From Agromyces sp. G08B096 (GTDB taxonomy: Bacteria; Actinomycetota; Actinomycetes; Actinomycetales; Microbacteriaceae), in NCBI RefSeq assembly GCF_040267705.1, contig NZ_CP158374.1:930001-994000 (forward strand): 64,000 nucleotides of DNA. The letters run 5' to 3'. Positions within the stretch are counted from its first letter, which is position 1, and each line of letters opens with the position of its first letter. Below are positions 28,955 to 37,559 of the stretch, one piece after another. The notes beneath the pieces are model-generated. The model was not told the origin of the DNA and made no database searches. It worked only from the letters and a program-made list of their open reading frames with translations. Both the position numbers and the translations under genes were made by a program.

Positions 28955-28961
28955 CCCGCCG

Positions 28962-29414
28962 TCAGAGCGTGAGGGCCCCGATGACGTCGCCGTACGCGGT
29001 CTCGCCGACGTCCTGGAAGCCGATGCGGTGGAAGAACTCGCCTGGGCCCTCCTCACCGGGCTCCCACAGCACGGTGATGCGCTCGAAGCCGCGCGCCTTG
29101 GCCTCCTCGGCGAGGGAGGTGGCGAGGAATCGGCCGACGCCCTGACCCTGCACCTCGGCGTCGACGTTGATGCGCCAGATGCACGCGCGGAAGAAGTCGT
29201 GCTCGTTGTCGGGGTCGAAGTTGCCGTGGATGAATCCCACGACCTTCTCGTCGAGCAGGGCGACCCGCTGCCAGGCTGTCGCGGGGTTCACCACCGACGA
29301 CTCCGCGGAGTACGTCACGGGGGCGATGAACTGCTCCTGCCCGGGCTTCAGCGACAACTGGTTCGCCGCGACGATGTTCGACGCGGACAGATCTTCGAGT
29401 CGCAGCTCAGCCAT
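28962..29414 (-). CDS. GNAT-family N-acetyltransferase
   Basis: The 150-residue protein has the GNAT fold, with the acetyl-CoA-binding loop VQGQGVGRFLATSLAEEAKA at ~92-111 and the downstream FFHRIGF segment. The acceptor is unknown. ATG 29414 lies 6 bases after a TAGCCT -10 box on the minus strand, so the gene appears leaderless. The ATL gene follows 7 bases downstream and is probably cotranscribed. Confidence 0.88.
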   Translation of the reverse strand: MAELRLEDLSASNIVAANQLSLKPGQEQFIAPVTYSAESSVVNPATAWQRVALLDEKVVGFIHGNFDPDNEHDFFRACIWRINVDAEVQGQGVGRFLATSLAEEAKARGFERITVLWEPGEEGPGEFFHRIGFQDVGETAYGDVIGALTL

Positions 29415-29420
29415 GGAGCA

Positions 29421-29426
29421 AGGCTA
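29421..29426 (-). promoter_or_regulatory. -10 box TAGCCT of the leaderless GNAT gene
   Basis: On the minus strand TAGCCT ends 6 bases before ATG 29414, matching the spacing of the other leaderless genes. Confidence 0.5.
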
Positions 29427-29583
29427 ACCGCTCGCGCGGGCGAGCGCGACGGATGTCTCGTGCCGCGACCGGTTTGTCTCGATGTCGAGATATTCCGGCG
29501 ACGCGGTAAGCTGGTCGGCGGCGTGCCGAGCCGCCCGCGAGACTTCCTCAAGCTCCCCCGAAAGAGATCCAAGGAGATTCCTC

Positions 29584-30801
29584 TTGTCCAAGATCAAGGT
29601 TGAAGGCACCGTCGTCGAGCTCGACGGCGACGAGATGACGCGCATCATCTGGCAGGCCATCAAGGACCAGCTCATCCACCCGTACCTCGACGTGAACCTC
29701 GAGTACTACGACCTCTCCATCCAGAAGCGCGACGAGACCGACGACCAGATCACGATCGATGCCGCGAACGCGATCAAGAAGCACGGCGTCGGCGTGAAGT
29801 GCGCGACGATCACGCCCGACGAGGCGCGCGTCGAGGAGTTCGGGCTGAAGAAGATGTGGAAGTCGCCGAACGGCACGATCCGCAACATCCTCGGCGGCGT
29901 CATCTTCCGCGAGCCGATCATCATCTCGAACATCCCGCGCCTCGTGCCCGGCTGGAACAAGCCGATCATCGTCGGCCGCCACGCCTTCGGCGACCAGTAC
30001 CGCGCCACCGACTTCAAGTTCGAGGGCGAGGGCACGCTCACGATGACCTTCACCCCGAAGGACGGCTCCGAGCCGCAGTCCTTCGAGGTCTTCCAGGCGC
30101 CCGGTTCGGGCGTCGCGATGGGCATGTACAACCTCGACGAGTCGATCAAGGACTTCGCTCGCGCCTCGCTGAACTACGGCCTCGCCCGCAACTACCCGGT
30201 GTACCTCTCGACGAAGAACACCATCCTCAAGGCCTACGACGGCCGCTTCAAGGACGTGTTCCAGGAGGTCTTCGACACCGAGTTCAAGGAGGCGTTCGAC
30301 GCCGCCGGACTCACCTACGAGCACCGCCTCATCGACGACATGGTCGCCTCTTCGCTGAAGTGGGAGGGCGGCTACGTCTGGGCGTGCAAGAACTACGACG
30401 GCGACGTGCAGTCCGACACCGTCGCGCAGGGCTTCGGCTCGCTCGGCCTCATGACCTCGGTGCTCACCACGCCCGACGGCAGCATCGTCGAGGCCGAGGC
30501 GGCGCACGGCACCGTGACGCGGCACTACCGCCAGTGGCAGCAGGGCAAGCCCACCTCGACCAACCCGATCGCCTCGATCTTCGCCTGGACGCGCGGCCTC
30601 GCGCACCGCGGCAAGCTCGACGGCAACCAGGAGCTCATCGAGTTCGCCGACACGCTCGAGGACGTCGTCATCAAGACCGTCGAGTCGGGCGCCATGACAA
30701 AGGACCTCGCGCTCCTCGTGGGCCCCGAGCAGGCCTACCAGACGACCGAGGAGTTCCTGAACACCATCGACGCGAACCTCAAGGCGCGCCTCGGCGCGTG
30801 A
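29584..30801 (+). CDS. icd: NADP-dependent isocitrate dehydrogenase (homodimeric type)
   Basis: This 405-residue enzyme oxidatively decarboxylates isocitrate to 2-oxoglutarate in the TCA cycle. It belongs to the homodimeric eukaryote-like class, not the 740-residue monomeric class common in other actinobacteria. Segments such as [20 protein letters not shown] at the N-terminus, [20 protein letters not shown] and [20 protein letters not shown] are characteristic. TTG 29584 is chosen because the family sequence starts at SKIKVEG and AAGGAG precedes it. A perfect 36-base palindrome terminates the gene. Confidence 0.97.
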   Translation: MSKIKVEGTVVELDGDEMTRIIWQAIKDQLIHPYLDVNLEYYDLSIQKRDETDDQITIDAANAIKKHGVGVKCATITPDEARVEEFGLKKMWKSPNGTIRNILGGVIFREPIIISNIPRLVPGWNKPIIVGRHAFGDQYRATDFKFEGEGTLTMTFTPKDGSEPQSFEVFQAPGSGVAMGMYNLDESIKDFARASLNYGLARNYPVYLSTKNTILKAYDGRFKDVFQEVFDTEFKEAFDAAGLTYEHRLIDDMVASSLKWEGGYVWACKNYDGDVQSDTVAQGFGSLGLMTSVLTTPDGSIVEAEAAHGTVTRHYRQWQQGKPTSTNPIASIFAWTRGLAHRGKLDGNQELIEFADTLEDVVIKTVESGAMTKDLALLVGPEQAYQTTEEFLNTIDANLKARLGA

Positions 30802-30842
30802 TCGCGCGCCCGCCGGCCTCCGGGCCGTGCGGGCAGGCTCGA

Positions 30843-30878
30843 GCGAAGGGCCGGATGCCGCGGCATCCGGCCCTTCGC
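30843..30878. terminator. Perfect 36-base palindrome after icd
   Basis: Two perfectly complementary 18-base arms (left arm GCGAAGGGCCGGATGCCG) meet without a spacer, and the RNA would form a very stable hairpin. It contains the GGATGCC/GGCATCC motif that recurs across the window. Confidence 0.85.
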
Positions 30879-30907
30879 CGTCCCTCGGCGCGCCGCGCGG
30901 GTCGCGT

Positions 30908-30913
30908 TAGGCT
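30908..30913 (+). promoter_or_regulatory. -10 box TAGGCT before the P-type ATPase
   Basis: TAGGCT lies 32 bases before ATG 30946, giving a short leader that contains the ribosome-binding stretch GGGGGAGGGG. Confidence 0.45.
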
Positions 30914-30945
30914 GCGAACGGGGCGGCCCACGGGGGAGGGGTGTC

Positions 30946-32832
30946 ATGCGGAGGATCTGGCGAGCGGCCGGCCGGTACTGGGTGGTGACGCTCACGATCG
31001 GCATCGGGCTGACGGGCATCCTGCTGTGGGCGCTCGGGTGGACCACCGCCGTCGCGTGGCTGTTCAGCGGCTACGCGCTCGCCGTGGCGGCCTGGCAGGG
31101 CGTCGGCATGGTGCGCGACCTCCTGCGCGGACATTGGGGCCTCGACATCCTCGCGGTCACGGCGATCGTCTCGACCGTGCTCGTCGGCGAGTACGTGGCC
31201 GCCCTCGTGGTCGTGCTCATGCTGACGGGCGGCGAAGCGCTCGAGGACATGGCGAACCGCCGGGCGAAACGCGAACTCGATGCGCTGCTGACGCGCAGCC
31301 CGCAGTCGGCGCACCGGATCGACGGCGACGAGATCGTCGAGGTGCACATCGACGACGTGGCGGTGGGGGACCGGCTGCTCGTCCGGCCGAGCGAGCTCGT
31401 CCCCGTCGACGCGACGCTCGTCTCGGCGGCGACGAGCGTCGACGAGTCCTCGATCACCGGGGAGTCGGTGCCGGTGGAGAAGCACGCGGGGGATCGGCTG
31501 CTGAGCGGCTCCGTGAACGGCACGCAGGCCGTGGAAGTGCGCGCGGAGGCGACCGCGAAGGAGAGCCAGTACCAGCAGATCGTCGCGCTGGTGGAGGGCG
31601 CGGCCCGGTCGAAGGCCCCCGTCGTGCGCCTCGCCGACCGCTACGCCGTGCCGTTCACCATCTTCTCGCTCGCCCTCGGCGCGCTCGCCTGGTGGCTCTC
31701 CGGCGATCCGGTGCGCTTCGCCGAGGTGCTCGTGCTCGCCACCCCCTGTCCGCTGCTGATCGCGGCGCCGGTCGCGTTCATCGGCGGGATGAGTCGCGCG
31801 GCGCGCAACGGGCTCATCGTGAAGTCGGGAGGGGTGCTCGAGCAGTTGTCGGCGGCGCGCACGGCGGTCTTCGACAAGACCGGGACGCTCACCTACGGAG
31901 CGCCGGAGCTCACCGAGGTGCGACCCGAGCCCGGCTTCGACGCCGATGGGCTGCTGCGCATCGTGGCGTCGGCCGAGCAGTACTCCTCGCACGTGCTCGC
32001 GGCGTCGCTCATCGCCGCGGCGAAGCGCCGAGGGCTCGACCTCGCCGACGCGGCTCGGGCGAGCGAGGCGGCCACGAACGGCGTGCAGGCGGAGATCGAG
32101 GGGCGCCGGGTGGTGGTCGGCAAGTTCGCGTTCGTGCGCGAGCACGCCCCCGAGGCGGAGCGGACCGAGATCGCGCCGGGCGAGCTCGCGATCTACGTGG
32201 CGGTCGACGGACGCTTCGCGGGCGCCCTGCTCGCGAGCGACCGGGTGCGCGCCGAGGCGCGCGGCACCCTCGAGCGGCTCGACCGGCTGGGCGTGCACCG
32301 CACGATGATGCTGACGGGGGACGCGCAGGCGACGGCCGACCACATCGCGGCGGAGGTGGGCATCGGGCGCGTGCGCGCCGACTGCCTCCCGGCCGACAAA
32401 GTGGAGGAGGTCGCGGGCATCGCGGAGCGGCCGGTGATCATGGTCGGCGACGGCGTGAACGATGCGCCGGTGCTGGCGGCGGCCGATGTCGGGATCGCGA
32501 TGGGGGCGAAGGGGGCGACGGCCGCGAGCGAGTCCGCCGATGCGGTGGTCCTCGTCGACGACCTGTCGCGGGTGGCGAAGGCAGTCGAGATCGGCCGCGA
32601 CACCGTGCGCATCGCGCTCCAGAGCATCTGGCTCGGCATCCTCGTGAGCATCGGGCTGATGCTCGTCGCCTCGTTCGGGGTGATCCCGGCGACGATCGGC
32701 GCGCTCCTGCAGGAGGTCGTCGACCTCATCGCGATCCTCGCGGCGCTGCGGGCGATCGGGGGCCGTCGCGACGCGCGGGAGGCGGGTGTCGCAGCGGGGC
32801 AGGGTCGCCCGGCGGAGGTCACGACTCGGTAA
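30946..32832 (+). CDS. Heavy-metal-translocating P-type ATPase (P1B type)
   Basis: The 628-residue metal pump has the membrane metal-site motif TPCP at 266-269, the phosphorylation motif DKTGT with Asp310, the actuator loop TGESVPVEK, and the hinge VGDGVNDAPVL. Short size and the absence of an N-terminal CxxC metal-binding domain separate it from CopA-like pumps. The CPC-type motif with TPCPLLIAAP fits the Zn/Cd/Co class, but the metal cannot be assigned from motifs alone. It has its own promoter and no neighbouring metal regulator. Confidence 0.9.
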   Translation: MRRIWRAAGRYWVVTLTIGIGLTGILLWALGWTTAVAWLFSGYALAVAAWQGVGMVRDLLRGHWGLDILAVTAIVSTVLVGEYVAALVVVLMLTGGEALEDMANRRAKRELDALLTRSPQSAHRIDGDEIVEVHIDDVAVGDRLLVRPSELVPVDATLVSAATSVDESSITGESVPVEKHAGDRLLSGSVNGTQAVEVRAEATAKESQYQQIVALVEGAARSKAPVVRLADRYAVPFTIFSLALGALAWWLSGDPVRFAEVLVLATPCPLLIAAPVAFIGGMSRAARNGLIVKSGGVLEQLSAARTAVFDKTGTLTYGAPELTEVRPEPGFDADGLLRIVASAEQYSSHVLAASLIAAAKRRGLDLADAARASEAATNGVQAEIEGRRVVVGKFAFVREHAPEAERTEIAPGELAIYVAVDGRFAGALLASDRVRAEARGTLERLDRLGVHRTMMLTGDAQATADHIAAEVGIGRVRADCLPADKVEEVAGIAERPVIMVGDGVNDAPVLAAADVGIAMGAKGATAASESADAVVLVDDLSRVAKAVEIGRDTVRIALQSIWLGILVSIGLMLVASFGVIPATIGALLQEVVDLIAILAALRAIGGRRDAREAGVAAGQGRPAEVTTR

Positions 32833-32867
32833 CGAGCGGTCCGGTCGGCTTCCGATGCTTGCGCCAG

Positions 32868-32894
32868 GTTTGTTCGTAAGCTTTACTAACAAAC
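32868..32894. promoter_or_regulatory. 27-bp operator palindrome abutting the ROK regulator start
   Basis: Arms GTTTGTTCGTAA and TTACTAACAAAC flank a 3-base centre. The 12-bp arms differ at one position only. The site ends at the base before the GTG start and overlaps the likely -10 (TAAGCT, 32877-32882). Binding would therefore block transcription of the regulator and the downstream transport operon. It resembles known ROK/NagC-type operators with GTNNGTAA half-sites. Confidence 0.75.
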
Positions 32895-34142
32895 GTGACT
32901 GCTACGGAAGCATCCCGGACGACGGCCCAGGCCGACTCCGCGGCCCCCGCGACGCCCGCCCCGGGCGTCGCCGCCGAGCTGCTCACCTCCCCGTACGGCG
33001 CCCACGCCGCGGGCGGCCGCGCACTCCGCGCCACCGCCAAGGTCCTGCCCGAGCACGCGCGGAGCCACAACCGCTCCCTCGTCCTGCAGACGCTCTACTC
33101 CGCCGGAGCCCGCAGCCGCGCCGACGTGGCCCGCGAGACCGGCCTCACCCGCGTCACCGTCTCCGACCTCGTCGCCGAGCTCATCGCCGAAGGACTCGTC
33201 GTCGAACTCGGCCAGCGCGAGGATGCGCGACCCGGCAAGCCCGCCACCCTCATCGACGTCGACCGCGCCGCCTTCCAGATCGTCGGCCTCGACCTCTCAG
33301 AGCACGACCAGCTGCGCGGCGCCGTCATCGACCTCGACCGCAACCTCGTCGCCCGCGCCGACGTGCCCCTCGACGGCGCCACCGGCGACGAGGCCACCGC
33401 GCTCGTCGTCGGCCTCGCCCGCCGGCTCGCCGACCTCGCGACCGCACCCGTGCTCGGTGTCGGCATCGGGACGCCCGGTGTGGTCGACGCCGCAGGCGTG
33501 GTGCGCTCGGCGCCGAACCTCGGCTGGACCGACGAGCCGCTGCAGGCCCTCGTCGGCGGCGCGCTCGGCGTCCCCGTGCACGTGGCGAACGACGCCAACG
33601 TCGCCGTCCTCGCCGAACACGGCGCCGGCGACGAGCGGGACCTCCTCCTCGTGAAGATCGGCCACGGCGTCGGCGCCGGCCTCATCGTCGGCGGCCGCCC
33701 CGTGCACGGCACCGACTTCGCCGCGGGCGAGATCGGCCACGTCGTGGTCGGCACCGACGGCGGGCCGCGCTGCGCCTGCGGCAAGCACGGCTGCCTCGAG
33801 GCGTGGGTCGCCGTGCCGCGACTCGTCGCCCAGCTCGCGGCCATCGAGGCCGACGGCGGCGAGGCATCCGCCCGCGACGACGTGCTGCGCGAGGCGGGCC
33901 GCCGGCTCGGCATCGTGCTCGCGCCCGTCGTGGGCGCCCTGAACCTGGCGGAGGTCGTGCTGAGCGGCCCCGCCGAACTGCTCGACGGGGCGTTCCACGA
34001 CGCCGCCGTCGACACCCTCCGGAGCAGGACGATGGCGGAACAGCACCGTGATCTCCGGCTGCGGATGACCGAGCTCGGGCAGGACATCGTCCTGCGCGGC
34101 TCGGCCGTCATGGTCCTCTCAGGACAACTCGGGGTCTCCTAG
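32895..34142 (+). CDS. ROK-family transcriptional regulator (NagC/Mlc type)
   Basis: The 415-residue protein has an N-terminal winged helix-turn-helix (RSRADVARETGLTRVTVSDL, ~residues 75-95) and a ROK sugar-binding domain with the zinc motif CACGKHGCLEAW. ROK regulators of this form repress sugar uptake and catabolic genes and respond to sugars or sugar phosphates. It heads an operon of an ABC importer, a GH3 enzyme, a ROK kinase and nagB, so the effector is probably an aminosugar. The palindromic operator lies directly at its start, which suggests autoregulation. Confidence 0.9.
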   Translation: MTATEASRTTAQADSAAPATPAPGVAAELLTSPYGAHAAGGRALRATAKVLPEHARSHNRSLVLQTLYSAGARSRADVARETGLTRVTVSDLVAELIAEGLVVELGQREDARPGKPATLIDVDRAAFQIVGLDLSEHDQLRGAVIDLDRNLVARADVPLDGATGDEATALVVGLARRLADLATAPVLGVGIGTPGVVDAAGVVRSAPNLGWTDEPLQALVGGALGVPVHVANDANVAVLAEHGAGDERDLLLVKIGHGVGAGLIVGGRPVHGTDFAAGEIGHVVVGTDGGPRCACGKHGCLEAWVAVPRLVAQLAAIEADGGEASARDDVLREAGRRLGIVLAPVVGALNLAEVVLSGPAELLDGAFHDAAVDTLRSRTMAEQHRDLRLRMTELGQDIVLRGSAVMVLSGQLGVS

Positions 34143-34212
34143 AGCCCCACCCCTGCACCACACGGGTGCCAGCCCCCGCTGTCGCCTTCACCCCACGAAA
34201 GGAAGCAACGAA

Positions 34213-35478
34213 ATGAGGAAACTCGGCATCGTGGCGCTCGGCGCCGCTGCTGCGCTCACCCTCGCCGGTTGTGCCACCTCCGGAGGCACGGACGCCTCCG
34301 AAGAGGGCGCCGAGATCCGCGTCTGGCTCGTCGGCACCGACACGCCCGACGAGGCTCGCGAGTACCTGAAGACCACGTTCGAGGAGGAGAACCCCGGTTC
34401 GACCCTCGTCATCGAGGAGCAGGCCTGGGAGGGCCTCGTCGACCGCCTCACCACGAGCCTCTCCGGCTCGGACAGCCCCGACGTGGTCGAGGTCGGCAAC
34501 ACGCAGGCCGCCGCCTTCACGTCGGCCGGCGCCTTCGCCGACCTCACCGAGCACTACGAGGAGCTCGGCGGCGACGACCTGCTCCCCGGCTTCGTCGAGG
34601 CGGGCACGTACGACGACAAGTTCTACGCCGCCCCGCTCTACTCGGGCTCGCGCCTGGTCTTCTACAAGAAGGACGCGCTCGCCGCGGCCGGCCTCTCGGT
34701 CCCGACCACGCTCGACGAGTACGTCTCGACGGGCGAGGCGCTCGCCGCCGCGAACCCCGGCAAGTCGGGCATCTGGTGGCCCGGCCAGGACTGGCGCAAC
34801 GCCCTGCCCTTCATCTGGGAGAACGGCGGCGAGATCGCCGTGCCCGACGGTGAGGAGTGGGACGCGCAGCTCAGCTCGCCCGAGTCGGTCGCCGGCCTGA
34901 AGCAGGTCCAGGAGGCCATGACCAAGGCCTCGGTCGCGCCGAAGGACGCGAACGAGACCGGCCCCGAGGTCGGCTTCTGCGACGGCACCACGCTGCAGCT
35001 GTCGGCCCCGAGCTGGGTCAAGTGGTCGATCCTCGCCCCGGCCGACGCAGAGACGCCCGGCTGCCCCGACCAGGAGGCCAACCTCGGCGTCTACGCCCTG
35101 CCCGGCAAGGACGGCGGCGCCGCCCAGGTCATGGCGGGCGGGTCGAACATCGGCATCGCGGCCAAGTCGAAGCACCCCGAGCTCGCGCTCGAGGCGCTGA
35201 AGATCATCCTGTCGGACGAGTTCCAGACGATCTACGGCGAGAACGGCCTCGTGCCGGCCAAGCTGTCGCTCGCCGACACGCTCGGCACCGACGAGGTCGC
35301 GCAGGCGACCGCCGAGGCGGCCGGCAACGCGCGGCTCACCCCGGCGTCGCCGAAGTGGGCCGACGTCGAGGCGGCGCGCATCCTGGAGGACCTCTTCGTG
35401 AACATCGCCCAGGGCGGCGACGTGCAGTCGCTCGCCGAGGAGGCGGACACGCAGATCGAGGACATCCTCAACGGCTAG
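34213..35478 (+). CDS. ABC sugar transporter solute-binding lipoprotein (cluster A)
   Basis: The 421-residue family-1 extracellular solute-binding protein has a lipoprotein signal peptide (MRKLGIVALGAAAALTLAGC) with lipobox LAGC. The mature protein has the bilobal carbohydrate-binding layout, with aromatic residues such as WWPGQDWRN. ATG 34213 has GAAAGGA upstream, and the gene follows the ROK regulator by 70 bases. With the GH3, kinase and NagB genes downstream, N-acetylglucosamine or chitobiose is the likely ligand. Confidence 0.92.
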   Translation: MRKLGIVALGAAAALTLAGCATSGGTDASEEGAEIRVWLVGTDTPDEAREYLKTTFEEENPGSTLVIEEQAWEGLVDRLTTSLSGSDSPDVVEVGNTQAAAFTSAGAFADLTEHYEELGGDDLLPGFVEAGTYDDKFYAAPLYSGSRLVFYKKDALAAAGLSVPTTLDEYVSTGEALAAANPGKSGIWWPGQDWRNALPFIWENGGEIAVPDGEEWDAQLSSPESVAGLKQVQEAMTKASVAPKDANETGPEVGFCDGTTLQLSAPSWVKWSILAPADAETPGCPDQEANLGVYALPGKDGGAAQVMAGGSNIGIAAKSKHPELALEALKIILSDEFQTIYGENGLVPAKLSLADTLGTDEVAQATAEAAGNARLTPASPKWADVEAARILEDLFVNIAQGGDVQSLAEEADTQIEDILNG

Positions 35479-35643
35479 TCGGATCCCCGGATCCGGCTCG
35501 CGGTGCGGCGGCACACCCCCCTCCCCGCCGCCGCACCGCACCCCCGAACCGGGCGGCCGCCGCTCCACACACGGCGGCCGCCCGACCTTCGGATCGATGC
35601 CAGCGCATCGGCCCGATCGCCCGACCTCCAGGAGACATCCACC

Positions 35644-36645
35644 ATGACCACGGTCGACCGCGGCGACGCCGCACCGAGCGCCATCGAGGGCGAGCGGATC
35701 GTCGCCCCCGTGCCGCCGAGCGCCGACGGGAAATCGCGCCAGCGCGCGGCCCGCCGCCGCGGCGGTCTCACGCCCTACGCCCTGCTCGTGCCCGCGAGCG
35801 TCGTGCTGGCCGCCATCGTCGGCTGGCCGCTCATCCAGCTCATCATCACCTCGTTCCAGGAGTACGGCCGCGCCCAGGTCTTCGGCGCCCCGCCCGAGTG
35901 GGTCTGGTTCCAGAACTACACCGATGTGCTCACCGACCCCGTGTTCTACACGGTGCTGCTGCGCACCATCGCCTTCGCCGCCGTGTGCGTCGTTCTCACC
36001 ATGGTGGTGGGCACGCTCATCGCGCTCATGATGACCCGGCTGCCGAAGGCGTTCCGCATCCTGCTCTCCGTCGGGCTGCTCCTCGCCTGGGCGATGCCCG
36101 CCCTCACCGCGACCATCGTCTGGGGGTGGATGTTCGACACCGACTACGGCGTCATCAACCACGTCCTCGTGAACTTCTTCGGCCTCGAGGAGTTCTTCAA
36201 GCACCCGTGGCTGATCGAGCCGCTGAGCTTCTTCACCGTCGCGACGATCATCATCGTCTGGGGCGCGGTGCCGTTCGTGGCGTTCACGCTCTACGCCGGG
36301 CTCACCCAGGTGCCCGACGAGGTGCTCGAGGCCGCCCAGCTCGACGGCGCCGGCGCCGTCCAGCGGTTCCGCCTGGTGATCTTCCCGTACCTCAAGCCCA
36401 TCTTCCTCGTCACGGCGATCCTGCAGATCATCTGGGACATGAAGGTCTTCACGCAGATCTTCGCCCTGCAGGACATCGGCGGCATCCGCGCCGAGACGAA
36501 CACGCTCGGCGTGTACATCTACCAGGTCTCGATCGCCGGCGGCGAGTTCGGCATCGGCGGCGCGCTGGCCATCATCTTCGCGCTCATCATGATGTCGATC
36601 TCGGTGTTCTACATCCGGCACCTCATCAAGGAGGACGAGCAGTGA
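35644..36645 (+). CDS. ABC sugar transporter permease 1 (cluster A)
   Basis: The 333-residue MalF/UgpA-type permease has six predicted helices after a ~50-residue cytoplasmic N-terminus. The ATPase-coupling EAA loop is near residues 223-245 (EVLEAAQLDGAGAVQRF). ATG 35644 has GGAG upstream. The 165 bases before it are pyrimidine-rich with short GC repeats and no gene. Its stop overlaps the start of permease 2. No ATPase gene is in the cluster, as is usual for actinobacterial importers that share an MsiK-type ATPase. Confidence 0.93.
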   Translation: MTTVDRGDAAPSAIEGERIVAPVPPSADGKSRQRAARRRGGLTPYALLVPASVVLAAIVGWPLIQLIITSFQEYGRAQVFGAPPEWVWFQNYTDVLTDPVFYTVLLRTIAFAAVCVVLTMVVGTLIALMMTRLPKAFRILLSVGLLLAWAMPALTATIVWGWMFDTDYGVINHVLVNFFGLEEFFKHPWLIEPLSFFTVATIIIVWGAVPFVAFTLYAGLTQVPDEVLEAAQLDGAGAVQRFRLVIFPYLKPIFLVTAILQIIWDMKVFTQIFALQDIGGIRAETNTLGVYIYQVSIAGGEFGIGGALAIIFALIMMSISVFYIRHLIKEDEQ

Positions 36646-37559
36646 GCTCCGCCATCCAGGTCACCCCGTCCACGTCGCGAGCCACGGCGGATCCCGTCCG
36701 TGCGCGGCGCACGGGCGGCGGACGCCGGCGCATCGGCACGGTCGTCTACAGTGCGCTCGCCGTGCTGCTGTTCTTCGTGTTCGCGTTCCCCGTGTACTGG
36801 ATGCTGAACACCTCGCTCCAGCCGAACAACGACATCCGCGGCTCCGAGATCCACTTCTGGCCCGATAACTTCACCCTCCGCAACTACGAGACCGTGCTGT
36901 TCGACCCGGGCCGCACGCCGTTCCTGCCCGCCGCGGCGAACTCGCTCATCGTGACGCTGCTGACCGTGGTGATCGCGCTCGTGTTCGCGTTCCTCGCCTC
37001 GGTGGCGGTCACCCGGTTCCGCTTCAAGAGCCGGCGGGCGTTCATCCTCGCGATCCTCACGATCCAGATGATCCCGGGCGAGGCGATGATCGTCTCGGTG
37101 TTCCGCGTCATCGACGGCTGGCATCTGCTGAACACGATCGCGGGGCTCACGATCGTGTACATCGCGGCGGTCCTGCCGTTCACGATCTGGACCCTGCGGG
37201 GCTTCGTGAACGGCGTGCCGGTCGAGCTCGAGGAGGCGGCGATGATCGACGGCTGCTCGAGGGCGGGCGCGTTCTGGCGGGTCACCTTCCCGCTCCTCGC
37301 TCCCGGCCTCGTGGCGACCGGCGTGTTCGGCTTCATCCAGGCCTGGAACGAGTTCCTCATGGCGCTGGTGCTGAACGCCCGGCCCGAGATGATGACCCTG
37401 CCCGTGTGGCTGCGCACCTTCCTCGTGGCGAACGGCACGACGAACTGGGCGGCGATCATGGCCGGCTCGACGCTCATGGCGATCCCCGTGATCGTCTTCT
37501 TCCTCATCGTGCAGGGCCGGATGACGAGCGGGCTCGTGAGCGGAGCGGTCAAGGGATGA
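36642..37559 (+). CDS. ABC sugar transporter permease 2 (cluster A)
   Basis: The 305-residue MalG/UgpE-type permease has six helices and the EAA loop VELEEAAMIDGCSRAGAFWR. GTG 36642 follows AAGGAGG and overlaps the stop of permease 1 (GTGA). Its own stop overlaps the start of the GH3 gene (ATGA), so importer and hydrolase are translationally coupled. Confidence 0.93.
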   Translation: MSSAIQVTPSTSRATADPVRARRTGGGRRRIGTVVYSALAVLLFFVFAFPVYWMLNTSLQPNNDIRGSEIHFWPDNFTLRNYETVLFDPGRTPFLPAAANSLIVTLLTVVIALVFAFLASVAVTRFRFKSRRAFILAILTIQMIPGEAMIVSVFRVIDGWHLLNTIAGLTIVYIAAVLPFTIWTLRGFVNGVPVELEEAAMIDGCSRAGAFWRVTFPLLAPGLVATGVFGFIQAWNEFLMALVLNARPEMMTLPVWLRTFLVANGTTNWAAIMAGSTLMAIPVIVFFLIVQGRMTSGLVSGAVKG

